64,000 bases of DNA, taken from Erwinia pyri. GTDB lineage: Bacteria > Pseudomonadota > Gammaproteobacteria > Enterobacterales > Enterobacteriaceae. Under the pieces are notes generated by a model that saw nothing but the letters and a program-made list of their open reading frames with translations, searched no databases and was not told the DNA's origin. The stretch covers positions 434,001 through 498,000 of the forward strand of contig NZ_CP132353.1 in the NCBI RefSeq assembly GCF_030758455.1, in the 5' to 3' direction. A program made the translations under genes and the position numbers. Below, one piece after another: positions 53,112 through 64,000 of the stretch (positions are counted from its first letter, which is position 1; each line of letters opens with the position of its first letter).

Positions 53112-55061
53112 ATGCGATTAACCACCAAACTTTCGACGATGATTACCTTAATGAGCGCACTGGCTATGTTACTGATGCTGGTGGGCTGCGTTATGAGTTT
53201 TTTTTACCTGAGTACCCAGCGAGCTGAACACCGTCTGGAAATGATGGCCGAAGATGTGGATTCGGCACTGGTTTCCGACTCTCCTGAGCAGGTCGCGCAG
53301 TGGTTGAGCAGAGTGATGGGGCCGCTGCAAATCGTCCGGTTAGAGTTAAGAGAGGGTGAGAAAACCCGACTGACTATCGCGCATCATCAGGAGCCGGTGC
53401 TGGACGATGAGCCTAATCAGTATCGTGTCACCCTTCTTCCTCTGCAAAATAACTCCCGCTACTCCCTTAACATTCAGTGGGTTGATTCCACCAAAACCTG
53501 GCTGAAATCATTTATTGGCGCCTCTATTCTCAGCGTGGTTGTGACCGTTGTGGCGATCATGACCGCCATCCTGTTTGTGACCCACCGCTGGCTCAACCGT
53601 CAGCTTGAAGGCATGGAGCGTCTTGAATTCAGGGCAGGAAATATTGTGAAGGGTGAGAGAGGGACGGTAAAGCCGGGCTCTGTCCATGAGTGGCCGCCGA
53701 AAGCCAGCAGCGCAATTGACCTGCTGCTCGCCGATCTTCAGGAGGCGGGGGAGCAGCGCTCACGTCTTGATACCTTAATCCGCGCTTTTGCTGCGCAGGA
53801 TGCAAAGACCGGCCTTAACAACCGCCTCTTTTTCGATAACCAGCTGGCTACCATGCTGGAGGATACCGAGACGGGCGGCGTCCACGGCATGGTCATGATG
53901 ATCCGACTGCCGGACTTCGATACCTTGCGGGATAACTGGGGCCACAATCAGACCAAAGATTACCTTTATGCGCTGGTGAATCTGCTTTCCACCTTTGTAT
54001 TACGCTACCCCGGCGCGCTGCTGGCCCGCTATTTCCGCAGTGATTTTGCCGTGCTGCTGCCGCACCGGAGCCTGAAGGATGCCGACAGCATCGCTTCACA
54101 GCTGATCAAGGCTGTTGACGCGCTTCCGCCTACCCGAATGTTAGATCGTGAAGATATGATCCATATCGGCATTAGCGCCTGGCGCAGCGGGCAGGCTACG
54201 CAACAGGTGATGGAGAATGTGGAACTGGCTACGCGTCATGCGGCTTTGCTGGGGGGCAACAACTGGTCACTAGGCGAAGCGCCGCAGCAGGAATATGCTC
54301 GCGGCAGCGTCAAATGGCGCACGCTACTGGAAAATACGCTACAGCGGGGTGGGCCAAGATTATATCAGAAGCCCGCCGTAAGGCGGGATGGCACCGTCCA
54401 TCATCGGGAATTAATGCCGAGGATCTTTGATGGCGAGAAAGAGCTGCTGTCAGCTGAATATTTACCCTTTATTCAGCAGTTAGGCATGGCCGAAGGGTAT
54501 GACCGTCTGCTGGTGACGAGAATTATGGCACTGCTGGCTATCTGGCCGGAAGAGACGCTGACTATTCCACTTACCGTTGACGCTTTGTTGCAGCGGCCTT
54601 TCCAGAGGTGGCTCCGGGATATGCTGCTGCAATGCACTAAATTACAAAGAAAACAGATTTTATTTGAACTTGCTGAAGCAGATGTGTGTCAACACATCAG
54701 CCGTTTGGGTTCTGCCTTTCGACTGCTGAGGGGTTTTGGCTGTCGGATTGCGGTTAACCAGGCCGGGTTAACGGTGGTCAGCACTGCCTATATCAGACAG
54801 TTCGAAGTGGAGCTGATCAAACTGCATCCGGCTCTGGTCAGGAATATTGAACGCCGCACCGAGAACCAGCTCTTTGTCAGGAGCCTGTTAGAGAGTTGTA
54901 CCCGGACTTCTACCCAGGTTTTTGCCGCGGGCGTCCGTACCCGGACCGAGTGGCAACTCCTTATGGAACTAGGCGTGGCGGGCGGTCAGGGGGAATTTGT
55001 TGCATCTTCACAACCGCTTGACAGCAACGTGAAAAAATATTCGCAAAGATATCAAGTTTAA
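53112..55061 (+). CDS. csrD: RNase E specificity factor CsrD
   Basis: The 649-residue protein has two membrane segments (9-33, 133-156) around a periplasmic domain, a HAMP-like linker, a degenerate GGDEF domain (FRSDF at 308-312) and a degenerate EAL domain (RELMPR at 432-437). These losses are typical of CsrD, which does not make or break c-di-GMP but directs CsrB/CsrC sRNA to RNase E. The ATG at 53112 aligns with the E. coli start; ATGs at 53040 and 53100 are also in frame. The C-terminal SSQPLDSNVKKYSQRY is conserved. Confidence 0.95.
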   Translation: MRLTTKLSTMITLMSALAMLLMLVGCVMSFFYLSTQRAEHRLEMMAEDVDSALVSDSPEQVAQWLSRVMGPLQIVRLELREGEKTRLTIAHHQEPVLDDEPNQYRVTLLPLQNNSRYSLNIQWVDSTKTWLKSFIGASILSVVVTVVAIMTAILFVTHRWLNRQLEGMERLEFRAGNIVKGERGTVKPGSVHEWPPKASSAIDLLLADLQEAGEQRSRLDTLIRAFAAQDAKTGLNNRLFFDNQLATMLEDTETGGVHGMVMMIRLPDFDTLRDNWGHNQTKDYLYALVNLLSTFVLRYPGALLARYFRSDFAVLLPHRSLKDADSIASQLIKAVDALPPTRMLDREDMIHIGISAWRSGQATQQVMENVELATRHAALLGGNNWSLGEAPQQEYARGSVKWRTLLENTLQRGGPRLYQKPAVRRDGTVHHRELMPRIFDGEKELLSAEYLPFIQQLGMAEGYDRLLVTRIMALLAIWPEETLTIPLTVDALLQRPFQRWLRDMLLQCTKLQRKQILFELAEADVCQHISRLGSAFRLLRGFGCRIAVNQAGLTVVSTAYIRQFEVELIKLHPALVRNIERRTENQLFVRSLLESCTRTSTQVFAAGVRTRTEWQLLMELGVAGGQGEFVASSQPLDSNVKKYSQRYQV

Positions 55062-56417
<1,356 letters not shown>

Positions 56418-56425
56418 TTTGCCTT

Positions 56426-56463
56426 AAGGAGTACGGACGTGCGCTGCGTCGTACTCCTTTTTT
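56426..56463 (+). terminator. Intrinsic terminator between mreB and mreC
   Basis: AAGGAGTAC (56426-56434) pairs perfectly with GTACTCCTT (56451-56459), and a further GACG/CGTC extends the stem past a one-base bulge. Seven Ts (56457-56463) follow. It would end most mreB messages before mreC, giving excess MreB. Confidence 0.85.
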
Positions 56464-56489
56464 AAGATGTCGAGGAATACGCCGAGTTT

Positions 56490-57539
56490 ATGAAGCCGAT
56501 CTTCAGCAGGGGACCTTCCCTGCAGTTACGCTTATTTTTAGCGGTTATTGTGGCTATAGGCGTGATTATCGCCGACAGTCGTATGGGCGCTTTCAGCCAG
56601 ATACGCACCTATATGGATACGGCGGTCAGCCCATTCTATTTTCTGGCCAACGGGCCACGTCAAATTCTGGACAGTGTTTCTGAAACACTGGCCTCCCGCC
56701 AGCAGCTGGAGCTTGAAAATAAAGGGCTACAGCGCGAGCTGATGCTGAAAAACAGTGAACTGCTGATGCTGGGTCAGTTTAAGCAGGAAAATGCCCGCCT
56801 TCGCGAACTGCTGGGTTCGCCGCTGCGTCAGGACGAGCAGAAGATGGTCACTCAGGTCATCTCTACCGGCACCGATCCCTACACCGACCAGGTCGTGATT
56901 GATAAAGGCAGCCTCAATGGTGTCTATGAAGGTCAGCCCGTCATCAGCGATAAGGGCGTCGTGGGTCAGGTGGTTGCCGTTGGCAAAATCACCAGCCGCG
57001 TAATGCTGATCTGCGACTCCTCCCATGCGCTACCGATTCAGGTACTGAGAAATGACATTCGGGTGATTGCTGCGGGCAACGGCTGTACCGAAGATTTGCA
57101 GCTTGAGCATTTGCCGGGTAACACCGATATCCGTGAGGGTGACGTGCTGGTTACGTCAGGCCTGGGTGGCCGTTTCCCTGAAGGTTATCCGGTAGGGGTG
57201 GTCTCTTCGGTGAAGCTGGATACGCAGCGTGCCTATACCGTTATTCAGGCACGGCCAATGGCTGGCCTGCAGCGCCTTCGCTATCTGCTTCTGCTGTGGG
57301 GAGCCGATCGTAACGGCACCATGCCAATGGCGCCGAACGAAGTGCATCGTGTGGCTAATGAGCGGCTGATGCAGATGATGCCGCAGGTGCTGCCTGCGGC
57401 CAGCGAGATGGTAGGGCCGCCAGCGCCAGGGCAATCTGTCGCCACGCCGCCTGCCGCTCAGGGACAACCCGCCGCCGCCGCTCAGAGCGCTGCGCCCGCC
57501 TCCTCTGCGGAGCGCCGGCCACGCGGAGGCCTACCGTGA
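56490..57539 (+). CDS. mreC: Rod-shape protein MreC
   Basis: The 349-residue bitopic inner-membrane protein has one membrane segment (about 13-29), a coiled coil (about 65-110) and a periplasmic beta-barrel domain that activates the PBP2-RodA pair. The tail after about residue 305 is rich in Pro, Ala and Gln and is probably disordered. Its stop overlaps the mreD start. An internal terminator separates it from mreB. Confidence 0.96.
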   Translation: MKPIFSRGPSLQLRLFLAVIVAIGVIIADSRMGAFSQIRTYMDTAVSPFYFLANGPRQILDSVSETLASRQQLELENKGLQRELMLKNSELLMLGQFKQENARLRELLGSPLRQDEQKMVTQVISTGTDPYTDQVVIDKGSLNGVYEGQPVISDKGVVGQVVAVGKITSRVMLICDSSHALPIQVLRNDIRVIAAGNGCTEDLQLEHLPGNTDIREGDVLVTSGLGGRFPEGYPVGVVSSVKLDTQRAYTVIQARPMAGLQRLRYLLLLWGADRNGTMPMAPNEVHRVANERLMQMMPQVLPAASEMVGPPAPGQSVATPPAAQGQPAAAAQSAAPASSAERRPRGGLP

Positions 57540-58024
57540 GCAGCTATCGCAGCCACGGGCGTTGGGTTATCTGGCTCTCTTTCCTCGTCGCACTGGTTTT
57601 GCAAATAATGCCCTGGCCTGAACAACTTTATATGTTCAGGCCCTCGTGGTTGCTTCTGATTGTCATTTACTGGACGCTGGCTCTGCCGCACCGCGTGAAT
57701 GTCGGTACGGGCTTTGTGATGGGATCTATAATGGATCTTATCTCTGGCTCAACGCTGGGCGTGCGGGCGTTAGCGTTCAGTATCATCGCTTATCTGGTAG
57801 CGTTCAAATTCCAGCTGTTCCGTAACCTCGCGCTCTGGCAGCAGGCGCTGATGGTGATGGTGCTCTCCCTGGCAATGAACGTTATTGTATTCTGGGCTGA
57901 ATTTTTAGTGATAAACGTCTCGTTCCGGCCGGAAATTTTCTGGAGCAGTGTTGTCGACGGTATCCTGTGGCCCTGGCTCTTCTTGCTGATGAGAAAAATA
58001 CGCCGCCAGTTTGCCGTTCAATAA
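57536..58024 (+). CDS. mreD: Rod-shape protein MreD
   Basis: This 162-residue inner-membrane protein has five or six membrane segments and partners MreC in the Rod complex. It starts at GTG 57536 inside the end of mreC (CCGTGAGC, four base overlap). [15 protein letters not shown] is the enteric N-terminus. Length equals E. coli MreD. Confidence 0.95.
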   Translation: MSSYRSHGRWVIWLSFLVALVLQIMPWPEQLYMFRPSWLLLIVIYWTLALPHRVNVGTGFVMGSIMDLISGSTLGVRALAFSIIAYLVAFKFQLFRNLALWQQALMVMVLSLAMNVIVFWAEFLVINVSFRPEIFWSSVVDGILWPWLFLLMRKIRRQFAVQ

Positions 58025-58032
58025 GGAAGATT

Positions 58033-58626
58033 ATGGTATCCCTTTATCTGGCCTCTGGTTCTCCCCGTCGTCGCGAGCTGCTTACGCAGCTTGGCCTGCG
58101 CTTTGAACGCCTCTCCACTGAAGTTGAAGAACAAAAACGGCCCGATGAACAGGCGGAAGCTTATGTTCGCCGGCTTGCGCGTGAAAAAGCCCAGGCGGGT
58201 GTTGCCGTCGCCACACGGGATCTCCCGGTGCTGGGTGCAGACACTATCGTAGTGCTCAACGATGCGGTGCTGGAAAAACCGATCAATGAGGCAGCCGCTG
58301 CAGAGATGCTGACAAAGCTCTCTGGCCAGACGCATCAGGTAATGACAGCGGTAGCGCTGGCCGACAGAAACGCATGTCTGGATTGCCTTGTGGTGACCGA
58401 AGTCACTTTTCGCACCCTGACGGCGGAAGATATCGCCACCTATATCGCCAGCGGTGAACCGATGGATAAAGCTGGTGCGTATGGGATCCAGGGTTTAGGG
58501 GGCAATTTTGTCCGAAAAATTAATGGAAGCTATCACGCCGTAGTAGGCCTGCCGCTGGTTGAAACGGCGGAGCTGCTGAGCCACTTTCAGTCACTGCGTG
58601 AAGTAAGGGAGCAACATGACCGCTGA
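58033..58626 (+). CDS. yhdE: Maf-family nucleotide pyrophosphatase YhdE
   Basis: From the ATG at 58033, behind AAGGAAG, the product is 197 residues. It is a Maf protein, a dTTP/UTP pyrophosphatase that clears non-canonical nucleotides. [10 protein letters not shown] (8-17), the catalytic GADTIVVL and the KAGAYGIQG motif are intact. It lies 8 bases after mreD and overlaps rng by 11 bases. Confidence 0.95.
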   Translation: MVSLYLASGSPRRRELLTQLGLRFERLSTEVEEQKRPDEQAEAYVRRLAREKAQAGVAVATRDLPVLGADTIVVLNDAVLEKPINEAAAAEMLTKLSGQTHQVMTAVALADRNACLDCLVVTEVTFRTLTAEDIATYIASGEPMDKAGAYGIQGLGGNFVRKINGSYHAVVGLPLVETAELLSHFQSLREVREQHDR

Positions 58627-60085
58627 GCTGCTGGTAAATATTACCCCTTCGGAAACGCGGGTTGCCTATATTGATGGCGGCATCCTGCAGGAGATCCACA
58701 TTGAACGTGAAGCGCGCCGGGGCATTGTCGGCAATATCTATAAAGGGCGCGTAAGCCGCGTGCTGCCTGGTATGCAGGCGGCCTTTGTTGATATCGGGCT
58801 GGAAAAAGCCGCGTTTCTGCACGCATCGGACATCATGCCGCACACCGAATGCGTGGCGGGTGATGAGAAAAAGAATTTCACGGTGCGTGATATCTCCGAA
58901 CTTGTCCGCCAGGGGCAGGATCTGGTGGTGCAGGTGGTAAAAGATCCGCTGGGCACTAAGGGAGCGCGTCTGACCACCGATATCACGCTGCCGTCGCGCT
59001 ATCTGGTCTTTATGCCCGGCGCTTCACACGTCGGCGTTTCACAGCGCATAGAGAGCGAAGCGGAGCGTGACCGCCTGAAGAAAGTAGTCTCCAGCTACTG
59101 TGACGAGCTGGGCGGTTATATCATTCGCACCGCCGCCGAAGGCGTAGGGGAAGTTGAGCTGGCTTCCGATGCCGCTTTTCTCAAGCGTCTGTGGACAAAG
59201 GTTATCGAACGTCGGAAGCGCAATCAGACCCGTTGCCGCCTCTATGGCGAAGTTGCGCTGTCGCAGCGAATTCTGCGTGATTTTGCTGGCGCAGCGCTTG
59301 ATCGCATCCGTATCGACTCGCGCCTGACCTACGAGCATCTCGTCGAATTTACCAGCGAATATATCCCGGAAATGACCGACAAGCTGGAGCTCTACACCGG
59401 TAAGCAGCCGATCTTCGATCTGTTTGACGTCGAGAACGAAATTCAACGTTCGCTGGACCGTAAGGTCGAGCTGAAGTCGGGTGGTTATCTGATCATCGAT
59501 CAGACGGAAGCGATGACCACCGTCGATATCAATACCGGCGCCTTTGTCGGCCACCGCAACCTCGACGAAACCATCTTTAATACCAATATTGAAGCCACCC
59601 AGGCGATCGCCCGTCAGCTGCGGCTGCGTAATCTGGGTGGCATTATCATCATCGACTTTATCGATATGACCAATGACGATCACCGTCGGCGGGTGCTGCA
59701 TTCACTGGAGCAGGCGCTGAGCAAAGATCGGGTGAAAACCGGCATTAACGGCTTCTCGCAGCTTGGGCTGGTGGAGATGACGCGCAAGCGGACGCGTGAA
59801 AGTATTGAACACGTACTCTGCCAGGACTGCCCGGTCTGTAAGGGGCGCGGTACGTTAAAAACGGTTGAAACCGTTTGTTATGAAATCATGCGTGAAATCG
59901 TTCGTGTACATCATGCCTATGATTCGGATCGCTTCCTGGTTTACGTGTCCCCAGCCGTGGGCGAAGCGTTGAAAACTGATGAATCGCATGCGCTGGCGGA
60001 AGTGGAAATTTTTGTCGGCAAGCAGGTCAAAGTTCAGGTCGAACCGCTCTATACTCAGGAGCAATTTGACGTGGTCATGATGTGA
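58616..60085 (+). CDS. rng: Ribonuclease G
   Basis: The 489-residue endonuclease matures the 5' end of 16S rRNA and degrades some mRNAs. It has an S1 domain (about 38-120), RNase H-like and catalytic domain with IIIDFIDM near 345 (metal-binding Asp), and the zinc-link cysteines in [11 protein letters not shown] near 405. It lacks the long C-terminal scaffold of RNase E. The start overlaps the end of yhdE. Confidence 0.97.
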   Translation: MTAELLVNITPSETRVAYIDGGILQEIHIEREARRGIVGNIYKGRVSRVLPGMQAAFVDIGLEKAAFLHASDIMPHTECVAGDEKKNFTVRDISELVRQGQDLVVQVVKDPLGTKGARLTTDITLPSRYLVFMPGASHVGVSQRIESEAERDRLKKVVSSYCDELGGYIIRTAAEGVGEVELASDAAFLKRLWTKVIERRKRNQTRCRLYGEVALSQRILRDFAGAALDRIRIDSRLTYEHLVEFTSEYIPEMTDKLELYTGKQPIFDLFDVENEIQRSLDRKVELKSGGYLIIDQTEAMTTVDINTGAFVGHRNLDETIFNTNIEATQAIARQLRLRNLGGIIIIDFIDMTNDDHRRRVLHSLEQALSKDRVKTGINGFSQLGLVEMTRKRTRESIEHVLCQDCPVCKGRGTLKTVETVCYEIMREIVRVHHAYDSDRFLVYVSPAVGEALKTDESHALAEVEIFVGKQVKVQVEPLYTQEQFDVVMM

Positions 60086-60104
60086 CAACCACAGGGAGAA
60101 GTGC

Positions 60105-63100
60105 GTGAGGCGATTACCAGGAATTCTGCTGCTGACTGGCGCAACGGTTGTGGTGATCGTTGCGTTGATGGTCAGCGGGCTGCGTCTGGTTTTGCCCCAT
60201 ATCAACAGCTGGCGGGTGCCTTTGCTGGAGAAGATCTCTGTAGTGGCTGGCGTGCCGGTGCAGGCCAGCGCCCTGAACGGTCACTGGGAGAATTATGGCC
60301 CGGTGCTGGAAATCCGCGATCTGCATCTCAGCCTGAAAGAGGGCGATAATCTGCAGGCGGAACGCATTACCCTGGCGCTGGATATCTGGCAGTCGATACT
60401 GCATCTGCGCTGGCAGTTTCGTAACCTCACTTTTTATCAGCTCAACCTGGCCACCAGCAAGCCGTTGACCTCGGGAGACGGCGCAAAAATAAAGCTGGAG
60501 CCGGGTAAATTCATCGATCTCTTCCTGCGCCAGTTTGACCATTTCGATCTGCGCAACAGCCATATCAGCTTCCTCACGCTTTCCGGCCAGCGCGCCAGGC
60601 TCGATATCCCACAGCTGACCTGGCTCAATGAGAAAACCCGTCACCGCGCAGAAGGGATTGTTAACCTCTCCAGCTTTACCGGGCAGCATGGCGAAGTGCA
60701 GGTACGCCTGGATCTCAGCGACAGCAATGGCTATCTCGATACTGGCCGCGTCTGGATGCAGGCTGATGATGTTGACGTAAAGCCGTGGCTTGGAGAGTGG
60801 ATGCGTGATAACACCACGCTCGACAGCGCCCGCTTCAGCCTGGCAGCCTGGATGAGCCTGAGAGAAGGTGAAATTTACGACGGTGATATTCAGCTAAAAA
60901 AAGGGGGCGCGAGCTGGCAGGGCGATAAGCAGCGGCACACGCTAACGGTGGATGACGTTACTGCTCATGTCTCCCGTTTTAACAGCGGCTGGCAGATTGA
61001 ACTGCCGCAAACTAACCTGGTAACGGACGGCCACCCCTGGCCTGCAGGGCGGCTCTCCCTGTTGTGGCAACCGGAAAACGGTGTGTTGCCGGGGCCGCAT
61101 CATAATGAAGAAGTGCGGGTACGCGCCACCCAGCTGGATCTGGAACGTCTCGATCCGCTTATCCCGCTTTTCTCCCGACTCTCTCCCACACTGCTGGAAA
61201 ACTGGCGTTCTTTACAGCCCAAAGGCCGGCTTGAAGCCCTGGCTGTGGATTTCCCTGTTCAGCAGCCTGACCAGAGCCGCTTTCAGGCGCGCTGGCGCGA
61301 TCTGAGCTGGCAGCACTGGGAATTACTGCCGGGTATGGAGCATTTCAGCGGCTCAGCGTCCGGCGGAGGTACCCGTGGCAAAGTGAGTTTCGACATCAAC
61401 AAGGCAAGCCTGCCTTATGGGACGATGTTCCGTGCGCCGCTTGAAATCGAAGCGGCTAAAGGATCGTTTAACTGGCAGTATGATAAAGATCGCTTCACGC
61501 TTGCCGGTCACCAGCTGGATATCAAAGCCCGTTCGCTGTGGGCTAAGGGCGACTTTACCTATGCGCAGCTTAAAGATCAGGCTCCGCGCCTGGATATTCT
61601 TGCGGGTATTAATCTTACCGATGCTGGTGATGCATGGCGTTACTTCCCCGAGCCGCTGATGGGCACCTCGCTGGTGAGCTACCTGAGAGGAGCGATCAAG
61701 GGCGGTCAGGTCCACAATGCCACCCTGATCTTCGCCGGTAATCCGCAACTTTTCCCGTTTAAGCATAACGAAGGGATGTTCGAAGTGTGGGTGCCCCTGC
61801 GGCAAGCGACCTATCAGTTCCAGCCTGGCTGGCCCGATCTGCAGGATCTTGATATCAATCTCGATTTCGTCAATAACGGCCTGTTTATGAAGGCCGAACG
61901 GGCGAAATTAGGGCAGGTTGACGGGAAGAATGTCTCGGCGGTGATCCCCGATTATCTAAAAGAGAAGCTGATTGTTGACAGCGAGGTCGTTGGCGCAGGC
62001 AAGGAGATTGGTCGCTACTTTAATCAGACGCCGTTAAAGCCTTCGCTGGGCGCAGCTTTAGATGAACTCCAGATTGACGGAGATGTAAGTGGTCGCTTAC
62101 ACCTCGATATTCCGCTGGATGGTAAGCCAGTCAGAGCCACGGGTGAGGTAGATCTGCAAAACAATTCGCTGTTTATTAAGCCGCTCGACAGCACCATCAA
62201 ACAGCTAACCGGCCACTTTACTTACGACAATGGCGACCTGAAAAGCGACCCCATGAGCGCCAGCTGGTTCGGCCAGCCTCTGAACGTCAGTTTCAATACC
62301 AATGAGGGTGACAAAAATTATCAGATTGGCGTCGATCTTCAGGGGGAGTGGCAGCCGGGCAAGATAGAGGCAGTGCCGGTACAACTGCGCGATAAGTTAG
62401 AGGGCAGCGCCAGCTGGAAAAGCAATGTCCTGATCAATCTGCCGCATCAGGGCGGCGCCAGTTATCAGATTGCTCTGGAGGGCGATCTGAAAAATGTAAG
62501 TAGCCACTTACCGGAACCGCTCGATAAAAAGCGGGGAGAAGCCATGCCGGTAAAAGTTTCCGCTAAAGGGGATCTGCAGAGTTTCACCCTGAACGGCGCG
62601 GTTGGCGACGGACACCGCTTTAACAGCCAGTGGCTGCTGGGCAAACAGCTGAAAGTGAGCCGCGGCATCTGGGAAAACAGCGCAAAGCAAACTCCTGCCT
62701 TGCCTGAAGCGGATGGCATGGTGCTGAATCTGCCGCCGCTGAATGGCGAAGCCTGGCTGGCGCTGCTGGATGGCGATGGCGAGAATAAAACCGGCACCTC
62801 AGCAGTGGGACAAAGTCAGCAAAGTCGTGCCAGGATCCCGGGTAATATCACCCTGCGTACGCCAGAGCTGACGCTGGCCGGACAGCAATGGCACGATCTT
62901 GAAGCCAGTCTGAGCCAGACCGTCTCAGGCGATACCCAGGTGCAGGCAAAAGGTAAAGAGATTGCTGGTACGCTTAAAATGAACCAGCGAGCGCCGTGGG
63001 ATGCGCATATCAATTACCTTTATTACAATCCGCAGTGGGGTGACGGGCAAAAAAGTTCGCCTCTGCCTGACAAAGCCACAGCCATCAATTTCAGTAGCTG

Positions 63101-63926
63101 GCCAGCAGTGGACCTCACCTGTGATGAGTGCTGGCTGCGCGGGCAGAAGTTTGGCCGGATGAGAGCTGACCTCAGCCATTCCAGCGATACGCTAACTCTG
63201 AAAAACGGCCTGATTGATACCGGAAACGCCCGTCTCAAAGTGGAAGGAGAATGGGTTAACCGTCCGGGCGAACAGCGTACGGCGCTGAAAGGCGTGCTTA
63301 GCGGCAACAAAATCAATGAGGCTACCAACTGGTTTGGCGTGAATACGCCCTTGCGGGACTCTCCCTTCAATATTCAGTACGATCTGCATTGGCAGTCTGC
63401 GCCGTGGGAGCCATCGGAGGCGACGCTGAGCGGCGTGTTGAAAACCCACTTTGGCGCAGGCCAGATAGCCGATGTGAATACCGGCAGAGCGGGACAGCTG
63501 CTGAGGCTGGTGAGTTTTGATGCGCTGCTGCGCAAGCTCAGGCTCGATTTCAGCGATACCTTCAGCCAGGGCTTCTATTTCGACTCTATTAACGGCACGG
63601 CCTGGATTGAAAAAGGGGTGATGCGTACCGACAATCTGCTGGTGGACGGACTGGAGGCGGATATTGCCATGAAGGGCAGGATGGACCTGGTACAGCGGCA
63701 GATCGATATGGAAGCCGTTGTTGCACCTGAGATTTCGGCTACGGTAGGCGTCGCCGCCGCCTTTGCCGTCAATCCTGTGGTGGGCGCAGCGGTGTTTGCT
63801 GCCAGTAAAGTTCTCGGGCCGCTCTGGAACAAAATTTCGGTGCTTCGCTATCATATTTCCGGCCCCATTGATAAACCGCAAATTGATGAAGTGCTGCGTA
63901 AGCCGCGTGAAAAGAGCGCGAAGTGA
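60105..63926 (+). CDS. yhdP: AsmA-family envelope phospholipid transport protein YhdP
   Basis: This 1273-residue protein has one N-terminal membrane segment (about 8-30) and a long periplasmic part with DUF3971 and AsmA-like C-terminal domains, thought to form a bridge for phospholipid movement between inner and outer membrane together with TamB and YdbH. It starts at GTG 60105 behind AGGGAGAA. Length is close to E. coli YhdP (1266 as recalled). In E. coli tldD follows; the 74 bases after the stop contain no gene start. Confidence 0.95.
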   Translation: MRRLPGILLLTGATVVVIVALMVSGLRLVLPHINSWRVPLLEKISVVAGVPVQASALNGHWENYGPVLEIRDLHLSLKEGDNLQAERITLALDIWQSILHLRWQFRNLTFYQLNLATSKPLTSGDGAKIKLEPGKFIDLFLRQFDHFDLRNSHISFLTLSGQRARLDIPQLTWLNEKTRHRAEGIVNLSSFTGQHGEVQVRLDLSDSNGYLDTGRVWMQADDVDVKPWLGEWMRDNTTLDSARFSLAAWMSLREGEIYDGDIQLKKGGASWQGDKQRHTLTVDDVTAHVSRFNSGWQIELPQTNLVTDGHPWPAGRLSLLWQPENGVLPGPHHNEEVRVRATQLDLERLDPLIPLFSRLSPTLLENWRSLQPKGRLEALAVDFPVQQPDQSRFQARWRDLSWQHWELLPGMEHFSGSASGGGTRGKVSFDINKASLPYGTMFRAPLEIEAAKGSFNWQYDKDRFTLAGHQLDIKARSLWAKGDFTYAQLKDQAPRLDILAGINLTDAGDAWRYFPEPLMGTSLVSYLRGAIKGGQVHNATLIFAGNPQLFPFKHNEGMFEVWVPLRQATYQFQPGWPDLQDLDINLDFVNNGLFMKAERAKLGQVDGKNVSAVIPDYLKEKLIVDSEVVGAGKEIGRYFNQTPLKPSLGAALDELQIDGDVSGRLHLDIPLDGKPVRATGEVDLQNNSLFIKPLDSTIKQLTGHFTYDNGDLKSDPMSASWFGQPLNVSFNTNEGDKNYQIGVDLQGEWQPGKIEAVPVQLRDKLEGSASWKSNVLINLPHQGGASYQIALEGDLKNVSSHLPEPLDKKRGEAMPVKVSAKGDLQSFTLNGAVGDGHRFNSQWLLGKQLKVSRGIWENSAKQTPALPEADGMVLNLPPLNGEAWLALLDGDGENKTGTSAVGQSQQSRARIPGNITLRTPELTLAGQQWHDLEASLSQTVSGDTQVQAKGKEIAGTLKMNQRAPWDAHINYLYYNPQWGDGQKSSPLPDKATAINFSSWPAVDLTCDECWLRGQKFGRMRADLSHSSDTLTLKNGLIDTGNARLKVEGEWVNRPGEQRTALKGVLSGNKINEATNWFGVNTPLRDSPFNIQYDLHWQSAPWEPSEATLSGVLKTHFGAGQIADVNTGRAGQLLRLVSFDALLRKLRLDFSDTFSQGFYFDSINGTAWIEKGVMRTDNLLVDGLEADIAMKGRMDLVQRQIDMEAVVAPEISATVGVAAAFAVNPVVGAAVFAASKVLGPLWNKISVLRYHISGPIDKPQIDEVLRKPREKSAK

Positions 63927-64000
63927 ATTTGACGTGACCTGCGAATTGCCTCAGGCTATAGAGATGCGATGCCAGCGATTACTGGCTCATCCAAACAGAG

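Noticed and set aside
63192..63881. A 229-codon minus-strand frame under the yhdP end
   Set aside because: Antisense to the conserved C-terminal AsmA-like domain of yhdP, with no domain of its own.

Overview
The window is chromosomal DNA from a gamma-proteobacterium of the order Enterobacterales, most likely the Erwinia/Pantoea group (Erwiniaceae). The grounds are gene order and protein sequences that closely follow the E. coli 72-74 min region, a 16S rRNA of exactly E. coli length whose V1-V3 signature resembles Erwinia (recalled, not searched), and a type II dehydroquinase (aroQ) in front of accBC, which E. coli lacks. The species cannot be fixed from the sequence alone. No insertion sequence, prophage, CRISPR array, integrase or replication origin was found.

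Layout. 1-216: the 3' end of bfr. 348-5609: the S10 operon (rpsJ to rpsQ) with its L4-type leader. 5610-11456: an unusually long gap with promoter-like sites, then the spc operon (rplN to rpmJ, including secY). 11519-14488: the alpha operon (rpsM, rpsK, rpsD, rpoA, rplQ) behind the S4-binding pseudoknot leader. 14566-15675: yhdN, zntR and arfA. 15629-21741: an accessory cassette between the convergent 3' ends of arfA and mscL, holding a ribose-type ABC transporter, a D-arabinitol 4-dehydrogenase-like enzyme and a divergent SorC-family regulator. 21822-26610: mscL, trkA, rsmB, fmt, def (minus strand). 26730-30273: dprA, smg, yrdD, tsaC, aroE (plus). 30317-30871: yrdA (minus). 31031-36710: a complete rRNA operon (P1, P2, boxB/boxA, 16S, tRNA-Ile GAT, tRNA-Ala TGC, 23S, 5S, terminator).

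36893-41051: a polar amino-acid ABC transporter operon (aapJQMP, yhdWXYZ of E. coli), preceded by a sequence that fits a sigma-54 promoter. 41400-45861: lpxP, fis, dusB, a periplasmic alpha-carbonic anhydrase and prmA. 45873-49937: panF, yhdT and the aroQ-accB-accC operon. 50177-52900: msrQ, msrP and acuI. 53112-63926: csrD, the mreBCD cell-shape genes, yhdE (Maf), rng and yhdP, all on the plus strand.

How the genes work together. The first 14.5 kb builds ribosomes, the Sec channel and the RNA polymerase alpha subunit, with feedback sites for L4, S8 and S4 still visible. The fmt-def-rsmB block and tsaC serve initiator tRNA formylation, N-terminal deformylation and rRNA/tRNA modification. ArfA rescues stalled ribosomes, and its message carries the expected self-truncating hairpin. 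The parts outside the core layout are the polyol cassette, the alpha-carbonic anhydrase, lpxP beside fis, and msrPQ beside acuI. I saw no wholly undescribed system. The most informative oddities are the cassette that removed the normal end of arfA, the enlarged S10-spc spacer, the sigma-54 promoter of aapJ, and a terminator-like hairpin just ahead of the carbonic anhydrase gene.
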